Part shown: positions 48,161-58,773 of the stretch, one piece after another
Numbering within the stretch: position 1 is the first letter of the stretch
Layout: every line of letters begins with the position of its first letter
Assembly: GCA_047967505.1 (NCBI GenBank)
Contig: CM106539.1
Origin: Dipteris shenzhenensis
Taxonomy: Eukaryota; Polypodiophyta; Polypodiopsida; Gleicheniales
DNA: 64,000 nt
Reading direction: 5' to 3' (one strand)
Notes under the pieces: model-generated
Database searches by the model: none
The model's input: only the letters and a program-made list of their open reading frames with translations
Told to the model about the DNA's origin: nothing
Made by a program: the position numbers and the translations under genes

Positions 48161-49008
48161 TCTATTCATATCAACCTACAATCTAATTTCTGGGTGATTT
48201 ACCACATTCTTGAACAGTATTAATTGAAAATGTAAGAAGAAGGATGGAGCTGAGTGAAGACATTGGGACATCAAAAATCCAATGGATGGAAGAAATAAAT
48301 GTTGAAAAACATTGAAACCAAACTAGAATTCTGACCTTTTTTTTCCTTTTCCATGCTGATTGAGTTGCACTGGTAAATCTCCTGCTCTTTCTCTAGCTTG
48401 AACTTTGCGCTCTAGGTAACCTGGAGATCTGGCAGTACTGTCTTCAGGCAGGTTGCAATCTGGATGGAGTGTGCTGGGTAGGAAAGGATCAGAGAGAAGG
48501 AAATGGAAGATGCGAGGGTCGTGGCAGGGATGAAAGATTGGGATCCAGGGGAGGGAAAAGTGGTTGTGGTATTGATGATGAAATCATGAATGGCACAAGT
48601 TCCAAGGAATAAAGTGTACTTTCACACGTGCCAAATTTCAAACTCCAAGAGATCTGGGTCCCATCCACACGTGTGAAAAACAACTAGATTCCACACGTGT
48701 GGGATTTAGTGATTCTTTAATTCTATTTGCACTTAAGTCTCTGCTCTCTTGCCTCCCTACCTCCATACTCTGCACTATCAGCATCTTGTCCAGCAGCACA
48801 GGTTCATCCTCAGCACAGATTACTCCTCAACAGCACAGCACATCCACAGATAGATTCCAGGTCAGTAACAATGGGTTCTCCCCTTAGTCTCTGCAATCTT
48901 CTTGCCTAAAATAGAAAAAATACATCCTGTATGGAAATGCATAGACTCAAACCAAGACAGAGAAATCACTGTAGGAATGCAGATCTTCAAGTGTGATATT
49001 TGCATGTG

Positions 49009-49725
49009 ATCTTCTTGCATAACCTCCATTCATACTGTATTTGGTTGGAGAAACATAGAAATCACTGTAGGAGTGCATCAGCATGTCATTTCAAAAATTT
49101 GCAGCAAAATGCGATGTGGACCTGTTTGAAATTCCAAACTGCTCATATCACATTTTATTGCAAATTTCTCTATTTGGCTTCTTCCACCCCTGTGATTGCC
49201 TTTTCTTTGTTAGAACATGTTCTGGTTTTGTGACTTCCATAGCTGTAATCTTCTTGCATAAACTCCATTCATACTGTATTTGGCTGGAGAGACAAAGAAA
49301 TCACTGTAGGAGTGCACCAGCATGTCATTTCAAAAATTTGCAGCAAAATGCGATGTGGACCTGTTTGAAATTCCAAACTGCTCATATCGCATTTTATTGC
49401 AAATTTCTCTATTTGGCTTCTTCCACCCCTGTGATTGCCTTTTCTTTGTTAGAACATGTTTTGGTTTTGTGACTTCCATAGCTGTAATCTTCTTGCATAA
49501 CCTCCATTCATACTGTATTTGGTTGGAGAAACATAGAAATCACTGTAGGAGTGCACCAGCATGTCATTTAAAAAATTTGCAGCAAAATGCGATGTGGACC
49601 TGTTTGAAATTCCAAACTGCTCATATCGCATTTTATTGCAAATTTCTCTATTTGGCTTCTTCCACCCCTGTGATTGCCTTTTCTTTGTTAGAACATGTTC
49701 TTCATGTCTGTGATCTCTTTCCAAT
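49009..49725. repeat. Three 239-bp direct repeats with the same stem-loop, upstream of the H3-Ulp1 gene
   Basis: Units start at 49009, 49248 and 49487, each 239 bp and nearly identical. Each holds AATTTGCAGCAAAATGCGAT, about 30 other bases, and ATCGCATTTTATTGCAAATT (ATCACATT in the first). The arms equal those of the 205-bp repeats, although the remaining sequence differs. The last unit ends about 25 bases before the H3-Ulp1 ATG. Confidence 0.93.
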
Positions 49726-49750
49726 CCTTTGTATGCAGTTTTTCAGAGTG

Positions 49751-51686
49751 ATGGCAAGAACCAAGTCAACTGCAAGGCAAGTTGGCAAAGGACCAGGTCT
49801 TGCGGCAACAGCAGCTGGGGCAGGTACCAAGAAGTTTAGTGTGCCTCCAAAGGGAAGAGCTTCACATGGCAGGAAGGGTAAGCCAATGAGCTTGCTCAAG
49901 CAAAAGGCCAAAAGATTGAATAAGGGTGCAGGTGTGCTAAGGGAGATAAGGAGGCAACAGAAAGCCATAGGCTTTGCAATACCCAAAGCACCCTTTCAAA
50001 GACTGGTGAGAGAAATTTGTGACAGTTGGAACCTTGGGTTCAGGTGGAATAGAACTGCCATTCTTTCCTTACAGGAAATGGCAGAGGATTACCTGGAGAA
50101 ATATTTTGAGGATGCAATGCTTGTAGCAGTCCATGCTCACAAGGTGACTTTGATGGCCAAAGACTTCAACACTTTGTCCAGAGTGAGATGGAGGTATGAC
50201 AAGCTGGTTCATTATGTGGAATGGCAGGACATCAAAATGAGAGATATATTGCTAATTCCACCTACAAGGAAGGTGAAGGTTGATGAGGTAAAGGTTGTTG
50301 AGGTAACACACTCAAAGAACACTAGAGGGAAGGCTGCTTATGAGGACTCACTGAAGCAGCAAATAAAAGAAACAAAATCTGTTATAGATGTGGAGACTGG
50401 AAAGAAGGAGCTACACATACATAGAAGGTTGAAGGAGCTGGGCCCTGATGTAGTTGTACATATTGAGGATGAAGTTTCAGTCAATGATTTTGATTTGACA
50501 AAACAATGCTTAGCAGCATTGGCTAACAAGAATGAGTATTGCTCAGATACTATCATTCTTGCAATGCTCTAGTAAGTGTCTATAAATTTTACATTTTTTG
50601 CAAATCAATCCTCCTTGTAACTCCTTTATAACCTACCCTAATTATGTTCTGATCCTATGCAGCATGATGAGAAGCTGGCTTCACCCCTCTGTACAACATA
50701 CAGTCCATATTGTTGATCTAGCCATTTCTTCTAGATTAAGAGATGCAAAGGAGACTCCCATGAGTATTTCCAGCTGGTTCAAACACTGCAATTTTGAAGT
50801 AATTGATATTTTGCTACTTCCATACCATAGCAGGTATGTGGGTGACTACTTCTTTTAAGATTCTTCTTTAATATTGGGAACTCTTGTAGCCTTTCATTTT
50901 CTTATGCTTTTTTCCTTATGCAGTGACCACTGGAGTTTTGTGTCTATTGACATCCAGCAGAAGCAATGCTTTCTATTCAACTCTCTAAAAAACACACACA
51001 GAGAGCTGAAATTGTAAGTGTTGTGTGTGCTTTTTGAACTTAAAACTTCATTATTTTGATACCATACTAACTAAATTATACATATTGCAGTTGTATTAGA
51101 AGGCTATTAGATGCATTGGATCATTGTCCTCCAAATGTCTCTCTTTTGGATTCAATAGAGCCAATAAGTCTAGAGGTAAAAAGTCTATTAAATGCTATGT
51201 CTTTGAACTTATTGAATAATTTTGTTTTGTGCTGATGCTCACAGTTTCTAACATTTTTTTCTAAGTGTACAGACACCACAACAAAATGATTCAAGTAGCT
51301 GTGGATGGAGGGTGCTGATCAATGCAAAATATATACTTTCAAGCTACTTTGAAAAGGAACAGCCAGATCTGGTAAGGAAAAATACTTTTCATTTAGCTTG
51401 AAGATAATTCATAATGATACAAAGTGTTCTAAATTATCCTCTGCCATTGCAGATGAAAGAGGATAGCTTCAGCCCCAACTATGTACATAATTTTAGAGCT
51501 CATACAATTTGGAGGTTTTTGAGCTATGCCTCCCCCAAACCTATTGTACCAGCTACTGTGGAGCTGGGTGAAAGCTCTAAAGTGTACAAGAAGGTGTCAT
51601 ACACCTTGATCCCACAGATGAAGCACCTAATGCTGTGGAGCTGGGTGAAAGCTCTAAAGTGTACAAGAAGGTGTCATACACCTTGA
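49751..51686 (+). CDS. Cassette gene B: histone H3-fold protein fused to a Ulp1/C48-like protease domain
   Basis: Exons 49751-50571, 50663-50833, 50924-51013, 51091-51175, 51273-51371 and 51453-51686 join in phase with GT-AG introns (1500 bp, 499 aa). Residues 1-146 are a histone H3: start MARTKSTAR, then an atypical long basic tail, LREIRR and PFQRLVREI, SLQEMAEDYL, YFEDAMLVAVHAHKVTLMAKD, with loop lengths equal to canonical H3. After a linker with KKELHIHRRLKELG, residues about 274-422 resemble a Ulp1-type cysteine protease: His333 (DHWSFVSID), Gln393 and Cys399 (PQQNDSSSCGW) at the usual spacing, but Asn350 (LFNSL) where the catalytic Asp is expected. Lys4 is kept and Lys9 is Gln. A 77-bp tandem duplication causes the present stop; an acidic E/Q-rich frame continues to 51929. 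Nuclear location likely. Confidence 0.85.
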
Positions 51687-51711
51687 TCCCACAGATGAAG
51701 CACCTAATGCT
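51558..51711. repeat. 77-bp exact tandem duplication in the last exon of gene B
   Basis: GTGGAGCTGGGTGAAAGCTC... to ...CACCTAATGCT occurs at 51558-51634 and again at 51635-51711. As 77 is not a multiple of three, it shifts the frame and brings in the stop at 51684-51686. With no visible differences, it appears recent. Confidence 0.95.
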
Positions 51712-52014
51712 GAGGACCAGAAGCCACAGGAGCAATCACAGAGTGCTGAGGAGGAGCAGACACAGGAGCAAAGACCTGCTACTGATGTTGAGGAGAAGGT
51801 GGAGAAGCAGCAAAGAGAGGCTTCTGGGGCAGTGGAGGAGATAGGATGGAGCACGGACAGGATGGAGCAGCAGAGAGAAGATCCTCCAGAAAATGTAGAG
51901 CAGCCTCTGGATGAAACTGTACATAAATAGAAAATGGATGTTAGAAATATGTTCTACAGATTCAGCTAAACAATTCTGTACAAAATCTTACTTGATTGAA
52001 TACAAAACCTTTCT

Positions 52015-53454
52015 TTATGGAGTCTGTGTTATCTCAATTTTAAAATTTTCTATGTCTTTGCATTTAACTGAGCTCTCTCTTCTTCTGAGTAACTGCAAAA
52101 AAGCAATATGAATTAGAGTGGTAAATTAAACTAATAGCAATGCTTAATGAGACTAGGATAAATCAGATGGTGTACCTTTCTGTTGTTGTAGATAAATAAA
52201 AAGTCGTTTGAGATAGAACCTTCAGTCTCAAACAGAATGTCACTGCGCAATTGAGCTAGGGAGCAACATTCTCTTAATGAGATATTGGCTACCACATCAC
52301 CATTCTCAACAACATCAATATCAATAAGTTTATTTTCTGCACCAAAAGACTCTTCATCTTGATCCATTGGGACAAGCTTTGTGCCTAGCATTCGACTGCG
52401 CTTGTAATAAAAAGAGAAAATAAAATTTTGTGATGCAACCATGTACTTCAATTGCATAGAAGGTTGGACCACCTCACAAAACACTGAACTACATGTCTTC
52501 TTATCCCAACCTTTATCCAAAAATTGTGGCATGCATGCCGAATTTGTTGCTTTAACTGTGAACATTGTTTTTGAAACCTTTACTGGAAAGGTATTAAACA
52601 AGTCTACAAAAACTGTGAGAGGCATGCACAAAGAAATTTTTACTATCCTAGTGGCAATATTGGGCCTCAGAGATTTCTGTACTTCTGTAAAAAGCTTCGC
52701 CCTATATGCCTCTATAACACTAGAATGTGGGTGAGGCCAATCCACCGAATTCCACGCCGGAAGGTCTTGTTTTATTAATACACCATGTGTGTTAGCTTTG
52801 TCCAGTAACTGATAAAAATGATCAGTAAAAAATATACCCGATTGAGCTAGCTCTGTTGCACATCGACCTTGGTATTGTTGTTCTCCTATCGATCCATGCA
52901 GAACATCTATAAATCCCAGAATACAATCGATGTTTTGCCATGTCTCATACGATGAAGGATATAAATCTGAAATAAAACAACACAAGAATGTCAATAAGCT
53001 AAGAGAGAAAGCTTCATCTTAAAAATCCATACACCTCATGAAGAAATAAACCACAATAAAAAAATATACAATTAGGCCTGTGTTGTGGAAGATTTTTTGG
53101 ATAGTCTCGCAAGACAAGTTCTTTATGCATGTACACGTGCTGAATCAAAACTTCTTTCATGGATATCTTCCCTTTGGTGATTTTAAAATCTCCTACTCTT
53201 CCCTTCCACGATGCCAAGAAAATGTTTTTTGTCTGGGGTCTTTTTCTTTTGCTAGGTTGCATGAGCACCCATGCTCCTTTCGAAACACTAAACCTTTCCC
53301 AAGTTCCTTCTGTTTTGAGTGTACTTGAATTCTCTACCGACGAAATAGAAGAAGTAGGTCGACAGGGTAAGGATGTTTGGTATAATTCTGCCTTCGTAGC
53401 ATTATCATCCATAGAGCGTCTTCCACAAGAACGGCCGTGGTTTTGGTTCACCAT
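52015..53454 (-). CDS. Cassette gene C: unknown protein, possible BAH-like N-terminal domain, about 430 aa
   Basis: Exons 53035-53454, 52176-52966 and 52015-52092 (the last two join in phase; between the first two the phase is off by one, so a small exon or an indel is missed). Exon 1: basic PSKRKRPQTKN, then IFLASWKGRVGDFKI, VYMHKELVLRDYPKN and CIFFYCGLFLHE. This resembles the second half of a BAH domain (chromatin reader) but is only suggestive. Exon 2 has DLYPSSYETWQNID, WPHPHSSVIEAYRAKLF, MPLTVFVDLFNTF, then a possible beta-grasp-like end (LAQLRSDILFETE, FLFIYNNRK). A relative lies at 15.05-15.65 kb in copy 2. Convergent with gene B, separated by under 100 bases from its extended frame. 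Function unknown. Confidence 0.6.
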
Positions 53455-53929
53455 GGAGATTTTCTGAATCTGTAACAATAGCAAAGTAATGTAACTAAGA
53501 TAACAATTTGAAGTTTCAAGAAAGAGAAAGTGGGCAAACAGACAGTTGACGAGAAACATCTTACTCTACACCAAACAGGATCAAGGGAGCAGTTTTGGAA
53601 AAGAAAGGCTGTTGCACAATGAGGCAATGGTGTAGAATGGTAGACCTTTCGCACGAAAGGCGGCACAACATTTGAAAATTCAAAGGAAGGTGGAAGCGGG
53701 AAGGATCTTGTCAGATAGAATGTCAGTTTAGATTCTATCTTCTTGTCCAAAGATCTTCTGAGAATAAAAAACCAATCTCCTCATTAATGTAGCACGCTTG
53801 TACTTACATAAAGTATTGTTTCTTTTTTCTATTTTCGTGAATTTTCAATGTTATGTTGGCCTTCTATTGATTGGTTGAGAGCTTATTTTTCCAAACTGTA
53901 AAAGGCCCCAAAATGAGCTCCCTTTTTTC

Positions 53930-54648
53930 CTAATGGGCCGCTCGATCCACATATCGACACGCTGTCTCACCTTCTGACTGCTTCAAGTTTGCCACCTGCA
54001 GGTATACATTCTTTGGCTCCTCTTCTTTGTCGAAATACTCAATCATCGCTGCTGTCAACCTTGGCCAGCTTTGGCAAACGTCTTCGGCCTGCTTCTCATA
54101 CCACACTTGAGCCAAACCCTCTAGAAATGTGGGAAGAAGCAATAGCCATCTATCTTCAGTAAGAAAGTTGAGAGAAACACAATGGCGCTTGAAGGCCACA
54201 AGGTACTCATTTGGATTTTCTTCCACCCATCCACAAAATACGGGAATGTCAGCCATGCTTGGAAGATGGAAAAGAGAGTGGCAAGACGAGGCTTATCTAT
54301 GGACAAACAATAGAAAGAGGAACCTTGAACTGAAAATCGGGTGAAGATACATCCACAAAGCACACATAGGCAGGGTAGGGTATGACTGGTGTATTGCGAA
54401 ATACTACATGGGAAGAATCTTCAGCATAGAATAGTGCATAGACAATCTTAAAAGGACCAACCCTCATGATATCACATCCATCTTTACAAGCGAGGGTTAG
54501 AGACGTGGCGCTGCATGAGGTTGTTCATCAAGGCAAACAAGAATGCCATGACAAATGTCAGCAGTTGGAGAGCTTCCAAATCACCTTGAGCTTCTTCCAG
54601 TTCTTGTAGTCGCCATGCTATTTCTTCAAGGGGTGTGCGGTCTGGCAT
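53930..54648 (-). pseudogene. Gypsy gag fragment
   Basis: Two minus-strand frames: MPDRTPLEEIAWRLQELEEA (54648-54484), a coiled-coil-like gag start, and MADIPVFCGWVEENPNEYLV through EDRWLLLLPTFLEGLAQVWY and QVANLKQSEGETACRYV (54256-53930). The second is the Retrotrans_gag (capsid) domain of a Metaviridae retrotransposon. A frame break near 54300-54480 separates them, and it stops at 53930. No LTR seen. Confidence 0.75.
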
Positions 54649-54779
54649 CCTTCTTTTGAGCAATGTCCTTGAGGACCTTCCTGATGATCTTCCGAAGTCA
54701 GTGAACTCGTATCAAGTGTGCCCAACACTGAGTGTCATGATGACCACAACCTTTGCATTCCTTACAAATGATCACCCTC

Positions 54780-55210
54780 CTTCATGGCTTGCGGCTTTGT
54801 TAGGGTGGTGCTTCCACTTGCATCATGCATGATTGAAGTACAAGCTTCACGTGCCAAGAAATCAGCAACTAGATTTCGAGCTCGAGGGATATGCTGAATT
54901 TTCACCTCTTCAAATTGGTTGCAAAGTTCCAATGCTTGTTGATGTCGTGGAACCAAGCCTTTCCTCCACACCTTCCACTTTCCACTAACTTATTCACACA
55001 CTAGTAGAGAATCTCCTTGCACTTCAAGTTGCTTGGCATGATGTTCTTGTGCCTTTTGTAGCCCAAAAATGAGCGCCGAGTACTCAGCTTGATTGCAAGT
55101 ACTTGCAGGTGCAAACTTGCTGTAACAATACTCCTCACCACCCAGTGAAGTGAGCTTCACACCCACGCTAGCAGCCTTTGGTCGAAGGTTTGTAAGCTCC
55201 GTCAAATTGA
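54780..55210 (-). pseudogene. RNase H-like domain fragment (plant RVT_3/Gypsy-associated type)
   Basis: KAASVGVKLTSLGGEEYCY, TCNQAEYSALIFGLQKAQEH and LEVQGDSLLVCE (55165-54990) and, after a stop, VPRHQQALELCNQF and IQHIPRARNLVADFLARE (about 54955-54840). This order (AEY, GDS, HIPR-x-N-x-AD) is that of plant RNase H1-like domains. The first catalytic Asp is not visible. Upstream frames to 55953 are not recognised. Confidence 0.7.
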
Positions 55211-56059
55211 AGGATCCAAGATGTCATCACACCAAGACTAAAATTTGGACATCCCAAGTTTCTCGGTAGTCTAAGATAGGTAGGAGGAGAGGGTGAGGAG
55301 AATTCAACACTTGAGCCAAACGTTCAGCACCAAATAAACTTGCAATCCTTTGTTTATAGTTTATCTTTAGACCAAAAAGAATTACAACTTGAAGCTCGAA
55401 ATGAGGCACAAAAGGTTGATTAGGTACATATGGATTCCTTGGTCGAAACATTACCAACCATAGCCGAGGCCTAAAAACCTTTGTAGTGAGATTGAGAATA
55501 AACCATTCAGGATGAGCTTATCCACAGGAATTAACAAGCAGATGCACCAAATCTCCCCCCAAGCTTGGGGAGCATCCCACCCTTCGATGAAGGACACCGT
55601 TTTAATTACCTCTGAAGCAGTAAGTAGTTCGATCACCGCACAATGAGTAGAAGTAAAATCAAAGTTCTCCCAGCGTATCAGTAGTTCTTCACAATGAATC
55701 ATCCACGGTGTATCATTCCACCCATCATCTCCTTGAACAATGCACTAGATAATCAGCCGTTGAAGGTCGACATGAAGATCAAGGAAGAGATCTCGTGCAT
55801 TGGTAGCCGTAAGGTGCGGAGGACCGGGCACAAAATCCTTAAATGCGTCGAGAAGTGACATAAATATCCACCCTCCTCGTGTGGCGTACGTCCATGAACT
55901 GAGCTTGGAGAAGTTTTGAATCGGCGATCTAGCAGGAGATGTGAATAGAGCACATGAAATGAAGTACTTTTGCTTTTAAGAGCAAGAGCAAACTTCCTAC
56001 AGTTAGAGAGTTACAGTTCCCGAGATTTCAATATATAAACAAAAATCATTATATTTTCA

Positions 56060-56150
56060 CCACTTCCAACTTGTTGGCCCAATGATAAGTCTCCCTTTTG
56101 TGAAGGGGGAGGTCTTGGGTTCAAATCCTACTCTTTAATAAAAAGAGAGG
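56060..56150 (+). repeat. tRNA-derived SINE-like segment
   Basis: TTGGCCCAATGATAAGTCTC (from 56074) looks like a pol III A box region, and GGGTTCAAATCC (56117-56128) is a near-perfect B box at tRNA-like distance. A stretch CTTTAATAAAAAGAGAGG follows as a possible tail. The lack of a foldable tRNA and this tail favour a SINE. Confidence 0.6.
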
Positions 56151-56219
56151 AGAGGAGAAGAGAAAGAGAGAGGGGGGGCATGGGATCTACTGTTACAGTT
56201 TTGCAGAAACTCAGAAAAC

Positions 56220-56450
56220 TGTCCGCGACTAGAAGACGCAGCATCCTAGAAAACTGTCGCATGGGTGAACACAGTAGAGACGCGGAGCGAGAAAACTATC
56301 CGCGACCAGAAGACGCAGCAGCCTAGAAAATTGTTGCACAGGTGAACGCAGTAGATGCACGGAGCAAGAAAAATGTCTGCGACCAGAAGATGCAGCAGCC
56401 CAGAAAACTGTCACGCGGGTGAACGCACTAGACGCGCGAATCGAATTTTG
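56220..56450. repeat. Three-unit tandem repeat, 77-bp period, GC-rich
   Basis: The motif (C/T)GCGAC(T/C)AGAAGA(C/T)GCAGCA occurs at 56224, 56301 and 56378. Units carry GAAAACTGTC and GGTGAACGCAGTAGA in the same order. The block contrasts with its AT-rich surroundings. Confidence 0.85.
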
Positions 56451-57559
56451 CGCGAATCGAATGTGCACACAGTAGCTAAGAAGGAGTACAGATGGTACAG
56501 TTTTGTAGATGCGACCGGTACAAGCAGAAGATTTGCCACTAGCTGTGGAGATTTCAATCCCAGCAGCTACACCATTTCTATTAGCCGGAAAAGAATTCAA
56601 GACCAGAGGCTAGAGGCTAAGCATGGCGACGCTCGAGGGCCATAGGGGAAAGGAGATCGTGAGGGCGAACCGTTATCATGGGAGGGGAAAAAGGAATTAG
56701 AAGGGGAGGGAATGAAGAGAGAGACTATGACACAAGGGGAAAGGGAGAGGGGGAAGAGAAGCATGTACATGATAGGAAGAGGAATGTAAAGATGGAGACA
56801 TCAAGGGAAGAGGACTATACTTTATTTGAAAGAAAGGATGAGATGGAAATATCAAAGTACAAGCTAGGTGGCTTTACAAGAATGAGCGTGTCTCATCAAG
56901 GAATAGCCCCCTCCTTTTATAGTCAAAGAGGGGGTCTCTCCCAATTAATGTATCCTCCCACATGCATGGTGTGTGTGGAAAAGTCTCCCATGTGGGCTAG
57001 GTGGTTATGCACTCTCAATTGTGTGCGACAGCCCTTTGCCTTAATTTTCCACATAAATCAAGCCCTATATCTCAAGTCTATGATACTCCCTTGGTCTCTT
57101 CCCAATTTTATAATATGTTCAAACCTCTAGGAGGACAAGTGGAGGGTTGGCACAAGGAATCTTGCCACCTCATCCTACTTTCCCCATTATTTAACTTGCT
57201 CTCTTGGACCTTCTATACCTCCCCCACATGGGCCTATCCCATATGGAGCGAATAACTCAATATAATATCCATCTCCACTTATTTTATATTACTTCTCCCA
57301 TGGACTTTGAGCCATATCTCACTAAATGCAGCCTAGGTGGAGGGGTGGCACATGGAGGAGCCATGCCACCTTACATTTTATAATATTACTATCATGGATT
57401 ATGTACAACACACCTTATGGGTCCTCTTACGTGGAAGGGTGGCACATGGTCATGCCCTGTCACCTCAACCCTGGGCCCTATGCACACCATATTTTATTAT
57501 ACTATTGCCACATATACAAACACACACACATATTAATGCCTTTTTCCTTAGACAATTTT

Positions 57560-58755
57560 ATCCATAACAGTGTACGTGGCTCAACCACCTGGGTTTGAAG
57601 CCCCCCATTCTGAGAACAAAGTATGTAAGCTGAAGAAGGCTCTATACAGGTTGAAATAGGCCCCAAGAGCATGGTACCAATGGATAGACAAATTCTTTAA
57701 TAAATTAAACTTCAAAAGATGTGCCTCAGATGCTAACTTGTATGTGTACAAGAAAGGTGGAAAATCTGCTATTATTGTTCTATATGTGGATGATCTCCTT
57801 ATTACAAATGACTATAAGACATGATTCAATAGACTAGAAAGGCATTGAGCACAAAGTTTGAGATGACAGACTTAGGCTTGATGCACTACTGTTTGGGGAT
57901 TGAAGTCTGGCAAGAGCCAAGCAAGATCTTCATCTCTCAATAGAAATATGCAAGGGAGATCTTGAAGGCATTTGGTATGTTGGAGTGCAAGGAGATAGCT
58001 ACACCTATGGAGGTAAATGCGAGGCTGTCTATAGAGGATGCCTCACCATCAGCAGACATCGGGAGGTACAAGAAGTTGGTCGACAGTCTCATCTATCTGT
58101 GCAACACCAGATCGGACATCAATTTTATTGTTGGCGTTTTGAGCAGGTTCTCCAATAAGCCCTAGGAGAATCATTGGAATGCAGGGGTGTGGGTGCTCAG
58201 GTATGTGAAGGGCACTCTTGATTATGGCATTACCTATGGTACGGGCACTTCCTTGGCTGGTCATTGTGACTCAGATTGGGCTGGAGATGTTGATTCTAGG
58301 AAATCAGTTTTTGGATATTGTTTTTCCTTAGGTTTATCTTCTCTTGGATCAGTAAGAAACAACCAACAGTAGCATTGTCTTCTATCGAGGCTGAGTACAA
58401 GGCACCATGTTTTGCTGCATGTGAAGCAATGTGGCTGAGGAGGATCTTATGGCACATGGGAGTGCAAGAGGATGAGGCAACTATGTTGAGGTGCGACAAT
58501 CAAAGTTGCATGGCCATTGCTAAAAATCTAGTGTTTCATGCGCGCACGAAACATATAGAGATTCAGTATCACTATGTGCATGATTTGATCGAGGACGGGA
58601 TAGTGGAATTGGTCTACTGTCCAACAGAGCAAAATGGAGCAGATATCTTCACCAAGGCACTCGGGAAGGATCAGCTTCAGGGCACTCGGGAAGGATCAGC
58701 TTCAGTGTCATCTTCAGAGACTCGACATGGGGCCGAGAAGGTAGTTCACATATAG
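57560..58755 (+). pseudogene. Copia reverse transcriptase/RNase H remnant (element 5)
   Basis: VYVAQPPGFEAP, then KVCKLKKALYRLK and APRAWYQWID, VLYVDDLLIT (catalytic YVDD, about 57780-57810), DLGLMHYCLGIEVW, YKKLVDSLIYLCNTRSDINF, HCDSDWAGDVDSRKS, and RNase H (ALSSIEAEYKAPCFAACEA, RTKHIEIQYHYV, NGADIFTKALGK). Several stops and frameshifts (57657, 57822, 58163, 58340) make it inactive. An 18-bp piece (GGGCACTCGGGAAGGATCAG) is duplicated at 58655-58705. It leads directly into a purine tract and 3' LTR. Confidence 0.9.
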
Positions 58756-58773
58756 GTGGACATTGAGGGGGGG

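Noticed and set aside
49083-49750. Open frame running through the 239-bp repeats into the H3 gene
   Set aside because: The repeats happen to lack stops; the H3-type start MARTK at 49751 and the promoter-like repeats make it upstream DNA rather than coding sequence.
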